A stretch of DNA of 64,000 bases from assembly GCA_016214035.1 (NCBI GenBank), contig JACRPF010000017.1, forward strand, positions 1 to 64,000. The letters are read 5' to 3'. A program made the translations under genes and the position numbers. How positions within the stretch are numbered: the first letter of the stretch is position 1; each line of letters opens with the position of its first letter. The stretch is from Spirochaetota bacterium. GTDB lineage: Bacteria > Spirochaetota > Brachyspiria > Brachyspirales > JACRPF01. This document shows, piece by piece, positions 54,384 to 62,536 of this stretch. The notes under the pieces were generated by a model. The model was not told where the DNA came from. It saw only the letters and a list, made by a program, of their open reading frames with translations, and did no database searches.

Positions 54384-54811
54384 CGCCCTCGCTCTTTAGC
54401 TTTTGTCGCAAGACTGAGCTTGACGAATCCGGCATTCTTCGCCATATCCATAACATCCATAAGCCGGCCATAGGGAATTTTCTCGTCGCCGCGTATGATG
54501 ATGGGACTTTCCACCCCGCGCTCACCGGCAAGTGCCCGCATCTTCGCCGCAAGTTCCGAAGGAGTCACGCGCTCCTGATTCAGGTGATATATGCCCTCTT
54601 CGCTGATCGTGACGATGATGCCTTCGTTCTTCACTTTTTCAGCGGTGCCCGTTTTCGGAAGCTGTATCTTTATCTGCGGCGTATTGAGCATCGTGGTGCT
54701 CACAAGCAGGAACAGGACCAGATTAAAAAGGATATCGATCATGTTGGTCATATTGATAAGTGAACCGATGTCGCCGTCGGAACTACTTGAATAACTGCGT
54801 TTGAATTTCAT
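54380..54811 (-). CDS. exbD: ExbD/TolR family biopolymer transport protein
   Basis: A 143-residue motor subunit with one membrane span (INMTNMIDILFNLVLFLLVS) containing the essential Asp near residue 26 that carries protons, then the periplasmic domain (KIQLPKTGTA, ISEEGIYHLNQERVTPSEL, PIIIRGDEKIPYGRLMDVMD). The usual Pro before the Asp is absent. The ExbB/TolQ channel partner is not encoded next to it and must lie elsewhere. It has a consensus promoter. Confidence 0.93.
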   Translation of the reverse strand: MKFKRSYSSSSDGDIGSLINMTNMIDILFNLVLFLLVSTTMLNTPQIKIQLPKTGTAEKVKNEGIIVTISEEGIYHLNQERVTPSELAAKMRALAGERGVESPIIIRGDEKIPYGRLMDVMDMAKNAGFVKLSLATKAKERGR

Positions 54812-54840
54812 AATGCCGACCTCAAAAGAGTGATGTATTC

Positions 54841-54898
54841 ATTATAATTGCCGATTGGAAACTGTCAACCTTGACAATTCGCTTTTTTCGCATACGAT
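54841..54898. promoter_or_regulatory. Back-to-back divergent promoters (exbD and flotillin-like)
   Basis: Minus strand: TTGACA (54863-54868), 16 bp, TATAAT (54841-54846), perfect hexamers for exbD. Plus strand: TTGACA (54871-54876), 16 bp, TACGAT (54893-54898) for the flotillin-like gene. The two -35 boxes are 2 bp apart and form the palindrome TGTCAACCTTGACA, so RNA polymerase could serve only one direction at a time. Confidence 0.75.
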
Positions 54899-54933
54899 AC
54901 GCCTCACGTCACTTTGAGACAGGAGACTATCGT

Positions 54934-55746
54934 ATGAGCGTGCTTTTTCCGGTACTTCTCGCAAGCGGCGGTGTTCTTGCCGCGCTTATCATTTTTTTCG
55001 TCATCATTAAACTCCGCTATTACCGCATAAAACCCAACGAAATCATCATCGTGTACGGACGCCGTCAGCATCCGGACGATATGTCCTCGGGTGACACCGC
55101 AGGTTTCCGCATCGTCGAGAACGGCGGCACTTTTGTGATCCCGCTCATCGAACGCGTAACCTCGCTCTCGCTTGCAACGATGACGATATCGTTCTCGCTC
55201 AAAGGCGTGCTCACCAAGCTCGGCGTACCGGTAAACCTCATGGGCATTGCCGAGATTAAACTGCGCGCCGATGCAAAAGCCATCGCCAAAGCGGCACCGC
55301 TCATCCTCGACAAACCGCTTGACGAGATCAAACGCATGGCGGTTAATATCCTCGAAGGACATCTCATCGAAGCGCTCGGCACTATCGATCCCGAGATGCT
55401 TTTCCTCAGACTGCCGGAAGTAAATAAAAAGTTCATTGAAGCATCACGCGACGATCTGCTTAAGATCGGCTATGAAACAGTAACACTCACCGTGGAAAAA
55501 GCGTGGGACGACAACGGCTACTTCGAAGCGCTCGGCAGATCGCAGCTTGCCGACGTGAAAGCGGAAGCGTCCATCGGCGAGGCGAAAGCGAATGTGAAAC
55601 GGCTCAAAGCCGAACGCGATCTTGCCGAAGCCACCAAGGGCTACGAAGCCGAGATTGCGCAGTATCAGCGCATCATCAATGAGAACAGGGCAAAATCAGA
55701 ACTCGCATATGAAATAGAGAAGACTAAGGCCGAACGCGGCAGATAG
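54934..55746 (+). CDS. Flotillin-like SPFH/band-7 protein, short form
   Basis: A 270-residue membrane protein. The ATG at 54934 has AGGAG upstream. One N-terminal span (VLAALIIFFVIIKLRYY) is followed by an SPFH domain (IKPNEIIIVYGRRQ, MTISFSLKGVLTKLGVPVNL, MGIAEIKLRADAKAIAKAAP) and the start of the EA-rich coiled coil (DVKAEASIGEAKANVKRLKA). Bacterial flotillins are usually about 500 residues; this one stops after some 50 coiled-coil residues. It may be a natural short form or a truncation; no frameshifted continuation is visible before ribD. Such proteins organise membrane microdomains. Confidence 0.82.
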   Translation: MSVLFPVLLASGGVLAALIIFFVIIKLRYYRIKPNEIIIVYGRRQHPDDMSSGDTAGFRIVENGGTFVIPLIERVTSLSLATMTISFSLKGVLTKLGVPVNLMGIAEIKLRADAKAIAKAAPLILDKPLDEIKRMAVNILEGHLIEALGTIDPEMLFLRLPEVNKKFIEASRDDLLKIGYETVTLTVEKAWDDNGYFEALGRSQLADVKAEASIGEAKANVKRLKAERDLAEATKGYEAEIAQYQRIINENRAKSELAYEIEKTKAERGR

Positions 55747-55772
55747 ACGCAGACGCGGGCTGTTTCCGGCAA

Positions 55773-56882
55773 CTACTTCTTCCGTGCGTGCAGAAGCGCA
55801 TTATCCCCAATACGCTCGATATCGAACGATGAGAAACGTATGGCATCCTTGACGACGGACGCCCCTTTCCCTTCATACGGCGACACCGCATCCTTACCGC
55901 CGATAAGCACCGGCGCAACGATCGCAAACACTTCATCAACCGCATCCGCTTCGAAAAACCGCGCTATCGTCCCGCCGCCGCCTTCAACAAGTATACTGAG
56001 GACACCGAGCCCGTAAAGCTTCAGTTTCATATCGTCAATATCCAGAGCGCCGTGTCGCTCTTTCACCGCTACGACCTTCGTGTTGGTACGTTTCTGAATA
56101 ATTTTTGCGGCCCGTGCCGTCGTCATTATCACCGCAGGACCGCCGTCATTGAACATCTCGCCGTTAAGCTTAAGTAACGCGTCCGAGCAGACAACTATAC
56201 GCACCGGCATATGCCCTTTCTTTGCGCCGTAGCGTACATTCAGTTTCGGATTATCGCTGCGATACGTAGACGCGCCCACAAGCACCGCGTCCGCATAGCC
56301 GCGAAGCTCATGCGCGAACTGACGCGCCGGCAGCGAGCTTATCCATTTGGAATCGCCGGTACGCGTGGCAATTTTTCCGTCCATGCTCATCGCATATTTT
56401 ACGATAACATACGGACGCTTCGTGATGATGGCGTTGAAAAAATCGCGGTAGAAATAATCGGTCTCATCGACGAGTACACCGGCAAACGCCTTCACGCCGT
56501 TCGCCCTGAGCTTTTTTACACCAGCGCCGTTCACTTTGGGATTCCTGTCGATACTGCCGATATACACCTGCCGTAAACCTGCGGCTATTATTGCGTCACA
56601 GCACGGCGGTGTTTTCTTGCCGGGATACATCTTCGCGCACGGCTCAAGCGTTACGAACATATCCGCACCGCGCAGTTTCTTTCTGTCGCGCACGCTTTTC
56701 AGCGCCATCACTTCCGCGTGGTCGCTCCCGTATTTCTGCGTTGCGCCGCTTCCGATGATGCGGCCGTTACGTACGATGACGGCTCCGACTGCCGGGTTCG
56801 GCGATGTGGTTCCTTTCACGCGGTAGGCAAACGCGAATGCCTTGCGCATGAATGATTGTTGCTGGTCTTTGGTATAGCTCAT
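55773..56882 (-). CDS. ribD: Bifunctional riboflavin biosynthesis deaminase/reductase
   Basis: A 369-residue RibD that deaminates and then reduces the pyrimidine intermediate of riboflavin synthesis. The zinc site is HAEV (His 55, Glu 57) and the Cys pair of LEPCAKMYPGKKTPPC (Cys 82 and 94); the Cys spacing is 12, about three residues longer than in typical RibD. The reductase domain has VKYAMSMDGKIATRTGDSKW, ADAVLVGASTYRSDNPKLNV and LVEGGGGTIARFFEADAVDE. It is not linked to ribE/ribA/ribH, and no FMN riboswitch is seen upstream. Confidence 0.94.
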   Translation of the reverse strand: MSYTKDQQQSFMRKAFAFAYRVKGTTSPNPAVGAVIVRNGRIIGSGATQKYGSDHAEVMALKSVRDRKKLRGADMFVTLEPCAKMYPGKKTPPCCDAIIAAGLRQVYIGSIDRNPKVNGAGVKKLRANGVKAFAGVLVDETDYFYRDFFNAIITKRPYVIVKYAMSMDGKIATRTGDSKWISSLPARQFAHELRGYADAVLVGASTYRSDNPKLNVRYGAKKGHMPVRIVVCSDALLKLNGEMFNDGGPAVIMTTARAAKIIQKRTNTKVVAVKERHGALDIDDMKLKLYGLGVLSILVEGGGGTIARFFEADAVDEVFAIVAPVLIGGKDAVSPYEGKGASVVKDAIRFSSFDIERIGDNALLHARKK

Positions 56883-56891
56883 AATGTATGA

Positions 56892-56897
56892 ATTATA
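56892..56897 (-). promoter_or_regulatory. ribD -10 box
   Basis: On the minus strand TATAAT lies 9 bases before the ribD ATG, predicting a leader of two or three bases. No convincing -35 is seen at normal spacing. Confidence 0.4.
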
Positions 56898-57020
56898 GTA
56901 TTGGTTTTTTGGGTAAAATGCAAATCATACACTTACCACAGTCGTTGTCGTTGTCGGATGGAAAATATAGATTCGACTACGACATTGCTGAAACGGATAT
57001 GATATCGCCCCTATCCTCCA

Positions 57021-57051
57021 GCTCCTTTCCCCGCCGTGCAGGGAAAGGAGC
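57021..57051. other. Strong hairpin in intergenic region
   Basis: A perfect 11-bp inverted repeat (GCTCCTTTCCC with GGGAAAGGAGC) around a 9-nt loop. No T-run follows, so it is not a standard terminator. It lies in the 600-bp gap 56883-57482 between divergent ribD and the GH42 gene. Apart from this hairpin, the repeat copy B and the two promoters, I see nothing in that gap. Confidence 0.6.
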
Positions 57052-57178
57052 GCGCCTGTTGAATGATGAAAGCCGATGCTCTTTTTATTAATTCACATTC
57101 AGGCAGGTGTAAACCAGAAGACACAACAGCGTTCGAGCGTAAGAAGAACAATAACATAGAATTTCAATACCACCATCA

Positions 57179-57391
57179 CTAACAACAGCGCGTAATGCGA
57201 GGGAGAAATGTGTTTCTGAGCACCGCGTTTATTTGCGATATGACATCGCATTACATTACCTATAATTTGCGATAAATAAAAACGAGCGCCACGATGGCGC
57301 GATCGCGGCGAATCTGTCCACGGAAGGACAGCTGAGCCGCACACGCGGTGCGAAGAAATACATTTCCCCCGAGCTCAACCGCGCTCCCTCC
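57179..57391 (-). repeat. MITE-like repeat, copy B
   Basis: Inverted copy of the element at 15485-15701. Arms 57197-57227 and 57344-57374 (31 nt, about 25 matches as an inverted pair) enclose 116 nt, the same spacing as in copy A. The core CTGTCC-ACGGAA-GGACAG is at 57314-57331. The 31-nt block 57309-57339 matches the reverse complement of 15539-15569 at 28 positions. Matching continues to both ends (GGAGGGA at one, TACGCGCT at the other). Confidence 0.75.
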
Positions 57392-57429
57392 CCTTACCAC
57401 CACAGATATTCATCTTGCAGAAACGGACA

Positions 57430-57458
57430 TTTACGTATAAACCGTATCCTGTTATTAT
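57430..57458 (+). promoter_or_regulatory. GH42 gene promoter
   Basis: TTTACG (57430-57435), a 17-bp spacer and TATTAT (57453-57458), then an AAGGAG site before the ATG at 57483. Confidence 0.5.
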
Positions 57459-57482
57459 TCTGTATCACTGCAAGGAGCTTTT

Positions 57483-59618
57483 ATGATAACCCTCGGCACC
57501 CAATATTACCGCGCACCGTTCCCCGAAAATCGCTACTGGGAACAGGACCTCAAACAGATGAAGGAATCGGGTCTTAACACCGTGCAGTTGTGGGTGCTCT
57601 GGGGATGGGTGGAAGCAAAACAGGGAACGTATAACTTCAGCGATTATGACCGCCTTGTGGATATCGCCCAGAAATACGGCCTCGGTGTGGTGTTGAGCAC
57701 CATCGCCGAGATTCATCCATACTGGATACACGACGCCGTACCCGGCAGCGAAATGGTCACCAACATGGGCGTGAAAGTGGTGTCATCAAATCGCGGCGAA
57801 TGTCATTACGGAATCACTCCCGGAGGATGCTTCGACCATCCCGGCGTCTGGGAGCGGATGCAGTCGTTCATACGCGCAACTGCTGAGCGTTTCGGCAAAG
57901 CACCGCACCTTCGCGGCTGGGACGCATGGAACGAACTGCGCTGGAATGTGAATGCGGACGGTCTTGTCTGTTATTGCGACAACACGCTCGCAACGTTCCG
58001 CGCGTGGCTTGAGATGCAATACGGCACGCTCGACGGACTTAACAAAGCATGGCGCAGACGCTATAGCAGCTTCAAGGAAGTGATGCCGGGTAAGATGGTA
58101 GGACGTCCCTATACGGAGATGATGGCATTCAACCATTTCATCACGGCGCGGGCGAACGCTCATGCCAAACTCAGATACGACACCATCAAAACTATCGATA
58201 AAATACATCCGGTCACCGTCCACGGCGCACAGCCGTCACCATATTACGCCGGCGATATGAACGCACCGCATTATGTCATGCCGCTCGACCGCGGCAACGA
58301 CTGGTCGTTCGTCGAGAACACCGACGGCATGGGTTTCTCAAGCTTCCCGAAATGGGGCAATCAGGACGACACCACATTCGCCGTACGCGTTTCCATCGGC
58401 GCTTCGGCGGCGACGAGCAACAATAAACGCATGTGGCTTTCAGAACTTCAGGGCGGTCGCTCGTCGATAGGTTTTGTGGAGCCGCATCTTGTCGTCGATG
58501 CTAAATCACAGCAGCGCTGGCTCTGGAACGGCATCGCCGGCGGAGCTGACACCGTGCTCTTCTGGTGCTGGCGCGACGAGGTCTTCGGCTGTGAGTCGAA
58601 CGGTTTCGGCATCATCGGCAATGACGGCCGTCGTGACGAACGGGTTGTTGCACTCAAACGCACCGGTAAAATGCTCGTAGACCATGAAGCGCTGCTCGCT
58701 GCGTATAAACCGCTGAAAGGTTCGGTGGGTGTGCTCTTCAGTCCGCAGACGTACTATCTCTACGGCGCACAGGACGGCAAAGCGGGCAGAGTGTTCAACG
58801 CGATGGAAGGATATTGCCGCGCGCTTTCACGGCTCAACATCCCCTACACGGTGGTCGAGGAAGAGCATCTCGCCGTACTCGACGGCATCAAACTGCTCTT
58901 CATCCCGAAGACGATGGTCATCGCCGAAAAAACCGAAAAGGTCATCGAAGCGTTCATCAACAATGGCGGCACGGTTGTCTGTGAATCCGAGTTCGGCGCA
59001 TTCGACACCGCCGGAGTCTATCGCTATCCGGAAGACCGTTTTATCACCAGACTTACCGGCATCCGCGAGATTGGACGCCGTAATCTGCCGAAAGGAAACA
59101 CAAAAAATAAAGACCTGCCGGCACCGGCAGCATATACGATAAACGGTATCAAAGCATCGCTCTTCCCTGCCCAGTGGATAACACCGCTCACCGGCAGCGG
59201 CACCGTGCTTGCGCGGCATGACGAAGGCGCGCTGGCGCTCGAAACACAATGCGGTAATGGCCGCGTGATAATGATCGGCACCTATCTCGGCGAGAACAAT
59301 CGCGATTCGCTAGAAATGGAACGTTTTATCGGAGCAATAGTCGCAGGAGCAAAGATAGCCGCACCCGTGAGCGTCCAGTCACCCGTACCCTCCGGAAGAA
59401 ATTTCGTGCAGATCATCGCCGGAAAATCGAGCGATAAGCGTGTGGTCTTTGTGTTTTTCCCGCGAGAATGCGAATGCAAAAGCGCCGCATTATCCATGAC
59501 GGACGGCTTCACCGGCGTTCTTGCCGATGCCGTTTCGGGAGAAAATATCCGGGTCACAAATGGCCGCTGTACGGTAAAAAACACCGACCTCGCGTTTGCG
59601 ATGCTGATCGAAAGCTAA
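57483..59618 (+). CDS. Glycoside hydrolase family 42 beta-galactosidase
   Basis: A 711-residue retaining glycosidase. The TIM barrel starts LGTQYYRAPFPENRYWEQDL and carries the acid/base Glu near 151 in WDAWNELRW and the nucleophile Glu near 321 in MWLSELQGG. A trimerisation domain (VGVLFSPQTYYLYG, IKLLFIPKTMVIAEK, GGTVVCESEFGAFDTAG) and a small C-terminal beta domain follow. No signal peptide, so it acts in the cytoplasm on galactosides taken up by the cell. It ends with a 4-bp overlap with the convergent CsgG/P13 gene. An AraC gene nearby may control it. Confidence 0.92.
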   Translation: MITLGTQYYRAPFPENRYWEQDLKQMKESGLNTVQLWVLWGWVEAKQGTYNFSDYDRLVDIAQKYGLGVVLSTIAEIHPYWIHDAVPGSEMVTNMGVKVVSSNRGECHYGITPGGCFDHPGVWERMQSFIRATAERFGKAPHLRGWDAWNELRWNVNADGLVCYCDNTLATFRAWLEMQYGTLDGLNKAWRRRYSSFKEVMPGKMVGRPYTEMMAFNHFITARANAHAKLRYDTIKTIDKIHPVTVHGAQPSPYYAGDMNAPHYVMPLDRGNDWSFVENTDGMGFSSFPKWGNQDDTTFAVRVSIGASAATSNNKRMWLSELQGGRSSIGFVEPHLVVDAKSQQRWLWNGIAGGADTVLFWCWRDEVFGCESNGFGIIGNDGRRDERVVALKRTGKMLVDHEALLAAYKPLKGSVGVLFSPQTYYLYGAQDGKAGRVFNAMEGYCRALSRLNIPYTVVEEEHLAVLDGIKLLFIPKTMVIAEKTEKVIEAFINNGGTVVCESEFGAFDTAGVYRYPEDRFITRLTGIREIGRRNLPKGNTKNKDLPAPAAYTINGIKASLFPAQWITPLTGSGTVLARHDEGALALETQCGNGRVIMIGTYLGENNRDSLEMERFIGAIVAGAKIAAPVSVQSPVPSGRNFVQIIAGKSSDKRVVFVFFPRECECKSAALSMTDGFTGVLADAVSGENIRVTNGRCTVKNTDLAFAMLIES

Positions 59619-60739
59619 TATCGCGCTGTCATCCGCAGGCCGAGATACTCTTCCTGAATACCGAGCGCATACCGTGTGCCAGTATGTATGTTGTAGTCGA
59701 ACACAAGCGGTATACCGAGCGACTTCGACATGGCGTCGTTGAACGACAACGTATAGACAATAGGCCGTACTATCTGATACACTTTATTCCCGAAGAAAAG
59801 CACAAAGAACGATGTCAGTATAAATCCGCGCTGTCTATCAAGGTCCTGGTACGTCTTATAATCCTGACTATTGCTGTAAACCGAGCCGTTTGTATATTTA
59901 TAATACATAGTTGATCCGCTGCTAGAGTAAAACAGCGATGAGGTCGGGGGTATCCATTTATACTCGTCTTCCTTTGCGGATATCCCCAATTGCGTAAAGA
60001 ATGCCGCCCACGCAACTACATCGACGCCGAGGCCGACAAGTCCGCCCCAGCCGTCACCCTGCGTGAATGAACCGATACCGAAACCGGGAGCTATACCGAG
60101 CCATAACGGACTCCAGAAATCCTTTTTGAATTCGCGTACCAGCTGAACCTTTTCAGCGTCAGTGATATACGGCGCTTCTTTGACTATCGTGTTGGTATTC
60201 GCAAAGATGTCATCCGCAATCAATTTTCTTACTTTCAGAAACGGCGACACACCGGACTGTACGATACGTTTACCGCCGACAAGCTGATCGACCACGCGTT
60301 TGATGGCCTTGGCAAGATCATCGAGACCTTCTGTGGAATCGCTCACCGATTTCTCAACCTTGGACGTCTCAATATCCACCACGGTGATAATAAGATAATA
60401 TTTTGCCCCGAGCTTGCTCATCGTGCCGTACATCATCTTCTGCATGTTGAGCATTTTTCCTATTTGTACCGCGCACTCGGTTGATGTGCAGCCGGACTGC
60501 TGAAACGACTGCTCCTTGAGTATCTCGTCCATCTTCCCGCGCTCGAGCACGGTATACACGTTCGCATTCACGAGTTCATTGCGAAATATCTCCGACACGG
60601 TTTTAACATCCGCAGGAGCTATGCCCGCACCGCCCTGAAATTCGATGATACCTATGTTTACCGGCTTTGCTGCGGGAGTCTGCGCCCCGAGCATTATTGA
60701 CAACAACAGAAACAACGGGATGATATGATGTGATCTCAT
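59615..60739 (-). CDS. CsgG-like protein with P13-porin-like C-terminus
   Basis: A 374-residue protein with a signal peptide (HIIPLFLLLSIMLGAQ). The N-terminal domain (GIIEFQGGAGI, VYTVLERGKMDEILKEQSF, GCTSTECAVQIGKMLNMQKM, IITVVDIETSKVEKSVSDST) is the CsgG/TolB-like fold. The second half has FWSPLWLGIAPGFGIGSFTQ then GDGWGG and hydrophobic strands, resembling the P13 porin family of spirochaetes. It ends RMTARY. AAGGAG precedes the ATG at 60739. It is probably at the outer membrane. The fusion is inferred from motif resemblance. Confidence 0.72.
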   Translation of the reverse strand: MRSHHIIPLFLLLSIMLGAQTPAAKPVNIGIIEFQGGAGIAPADVKTVSEIFRNELVNANVYTVLERGKMDEILKEQSFQQSGCTSTECAVQIGKMLNMQKMMYGTMSKLGAKYYLIITVVDIETSKVEKSVSDSTEGLDDLAKAIKRVVDQLVGGKRIVQSGVSPFLKVRKLIADDIFANTNTIVKEAPYITDAEKVQLVREFKKDFWSPLWLGIAPGFGIGSFTQGDGWGGLVGLGVDVVAWAAFFTQLGISAKEDEYKWIPPTSSLFYSSSGSTMYYKYTNGSVYSNSQDYKTYQDLDRQRGFILTSFFVLFFGNKVYQIVRPIVYTLSFNDAMSKSLGIPLVFDYNIHTGTRYALGIQEEYLGLRMTARY

Positions 60740-60813
60740 ACGACACTCCTTGCAATCCTGCTTCATCTGGCCTTCTTAAAGCGGATGAACGGATACAGAA
60801 TCACCTGATACAC

Positions 60814-60841
60814 ACTTTACCAAATCAAAGCAGGATGTCAA
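60814..60841 (-). promoter_or_regulatory. Promoter of CsgG/P13 gene
   Basis: On the minus strand TTGACA (60836-60841), a 16-bp spacer and TAAAGT (60814-60819), about 74 bp before the ATG. Confidence 0.5.
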
Positions 60842-60876
60842 TAGTGCACCCCGCATCGTAAGCGTAATCGCCACTA

Positions 60877-61443
60877 TCATTTTCCCAGCAGATGTTCAAC
60901 CAGTATCTTTATACCGATGCCGATGAGGATTACTCCCCCGGCAAACTCAATCTTGTTCTCAAAAAGCTTTCCGAACGCTTTGCCCGCATAGACCCCGGCG
61001 AACGACAACAGCGCTGTTGTTGCTCCGATGATGAGAACCGGCAATGCGATGCTCACTTTGAGCACGCCGAATGTCACGCCGACGGCAAGCGCATCGATAC
61101 TGGTGGCTATCGCGAGTACGAACAACGTGCGCAGCCGCATTTCGCACTTCGTATCCTTCTCCGCCTCGTCAATGACAAATGATTCGTATATCATCTTGCC
61201 GCCGATGAACGCGAGCAGTCCGAACGCCACCCAATGATCGAACGAAGTGATATAGCTTTTCAGCGTCATGCCGGCCAGCCAGCCGAGGAACGGCATAAGC
61301 GCCTGAAATCCGCCGAAAAACAGCGCCATACGGAATGCATGCCGGAAACGCATACCGCGCATGGTTACGCCGCTTGCAATTGATACCGCGAGCGCATCCA
61401 TGGAAAGGCCTATCGCAATTAGAAAAAAAGTCAGTATGCCCAT
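60877..61443 (-). CDS. mntP: Manganese efflux pump MntP
   Basis: A 188-residue protein with six predicted spans in two repeats. Each repeat starts with the metal-path motif: LSMDALAVSIASGV in the first and TSIDALAVGVTFGV in the second. GGFQALMPFLGWLAG and the length match MntP (DUF204). It exports Mn2+ from the cytoplasm. The 55-bp upstream gap is too short for a yybP-ykoY Mn riboswitch. Confidence 0.95.
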   Translation of the reverse strand: MGILTFFLIAIGLSMDALAVSIASGVTMRGMRFRHAFRMALFFGGFQALMPFLGWLAGMTLKSYITSFDHWVAFGLLAFIGGKMIYESFVIDEAEKDTKCEMRLRTLFVLAIATSIDALAVGVTFGVLKVSIALPVLIIGATTALLSFAGVYAGKAFGKLFENKIEFAGGVILIGIGIKILVEHLLGK

Positions 61444-61469
61444 TGAAAATCCTTGCGTAACGTGACGTC

Positions 61470-61497
61470 AGTATACAATAAGACAATGCTTTGTCCA
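61470..61497 (-). promoter_or_regulatory. mntP promoter
   Basis: On the minus strand TGGACA (61492-61497), a 16-bp spacer and TATACT (61470-61475), followed by an AAGGA ribosome-binding site. It begins just after the AraC gene ends, so mntP can be expressed alone. Confidence 0.55.
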
Positions 61498-61498
61498 G

Positions 61499-62338
61499 TT
61501 ATTCTTTCTCCGCGGCAGTCCGATTGCCGCGCTTGGGAAGAGTTCCGTATTCCCGTTTATAGTTCGCGAGGAATGTTGCATAATTTGAAAAACCGGACAG
61601 ATGCGCTGCTTCATTCGCGCTCATGTTTTTTTCGGTGATCAGTATATATGCATTCTTCAGTCTGCGTTCGGCGATATAATCAAGCGGACTTTTGCCGGTG
61701 TATTCCCTGAATCGTTTTCTGAAATGGGATTCACTCATACGGGTGATATCGGCAAGATCGCGGACCGCCATCTTTTTTTCAAAATGCCGGTTAATGTAGT
61801 CGTAAACGGACAGCAATGATTCGGCAAATGCATCCGGAGTTGCGCCTACATCAAACTGCTTTTCAAAACGCCGCACCAGGAGCACCATCACATCGGCCAT
61901 CACGGCCCGTATCCTGGGCTTCCACTGAGATGCCTGCCGCTCATTTTCCCGGAACACCTCGATGATACGTGCCCCGATGACATCATCCCTGAACAGATTG
62001 GTGAACTGCGAACCGCCGAGCGTGACAAGCCGGTAATAGCCGATATTGCCGGTAAGCGATATAAGATCGGCAAGAAAGGTATCACTCACATAAATAAAAA
62101 CGGCGCGCGCTTTTGCCGTACCCGTCGACTTCGCCCGATGCGATTCATGGCGGTTGATGAGCACCATATCGCCCTTCGTAAATCCGAACACTTTGCGGTC
62201 CACATGGAATTCGCCTGTCCCGCTTTCCACCAGACCTATCTCCATGCAGTCATGAAGATGCAGGTCTTTCAATGTTCCGGGTATATCATACGAAAATATG
62301 ATAAACGGGAAATCAGCGGGAAACGTCAATTCTTGCAT
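61499..62338 (-). CDS. AraC-family transcriptional regulator
   Basis: A 279-residue regulator: an N-terminal cupin sensor (HDCMEIGLVESGTGEFHVDR then GDMVLINRHESHRAKS) and a C-terminal double HTH (AVRDLADITRMSESHFRKRF, REYTGKSPLDYIAERRLKNA, NEAAHLSGFSNYATFLANYK). The cupin His/Glu pattern fits a sugar-sensing regulator of GH gene clusters. Targets are not shown; the nearby GH42 gene is a candidate. Confidence 0.93.
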   Translation of the reverse strand: MQELTFPADFPFIIFSYDIPGTLKDLHLHDCMEIGLVESGTGEFHVDRKVFGFTKGDMVLINRHESHRAKSTGTAKARAVFIYVSDTFLADLISLTGNIGYYRLVTLGGSQFTNLFRDDVIGARIIEVFRENERQASQWKPRIRAVMADVMVLLVRRFEKQFDVGATPDAFAESLLSVYDYINRHFEKKMAVRDLADITRMSESHFRKRFREYTGKSPLDYIAERRLKNAYILITEKNMSANEAAHLSGFSNYATFLANYKREYGTLPKRGNRTAAEKE

Positions 62339-62344
62339 GTTTTC

Positions 62345-62372
62345 AGTATACCCTCAGCCGTATCTTTGTAAA
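62345..62372 (-). promoter_or_regulatory. Leaderless-type promoter of AraC gene
   Basis: On the minus strand TTTACA (62367-62372), a 16-bp spacer and TATACT (62345-62350). Six bases (GAAAAC) separate the -10 from the ATG, and no Shine-Dalgarno sequence is present. Confidence 0.6.
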
Positions 62373-62440
62373 GTCCATGATATTCTCAGATAATTGCATA
62401 AAATCACAGAAATAATATAGAATAAAAGGCTTCATTTTCC

Positions 62441-62470
62441 TTGACAAATTTGCCCGATTTTTCGTATACT
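62441..62470 (+). promoter_or_regulatory. Promoter of UPF0164-like gene
   Basis: TTGACA (62441-62446), an 18-bp spacer and TATACT (62465-62470). The leader of about 60 nt carries an AGGAGG site (62523-62528) before the ATG at 62537. Confidence 0.75.
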
Positions 62471-62536
62471 GAATTCATAGTTCATTGATTGTCAATCTGG
62501 TTTACTGCCCGTGAAAACAGGCAGGAGGATATGGTT

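Noticed and set aside
61444-61498. Manganese (yybP-ykoY) riboswitch before mntP
   Set aside because: The 55-bp gap holds a promoter and is too short for the riboswitch.
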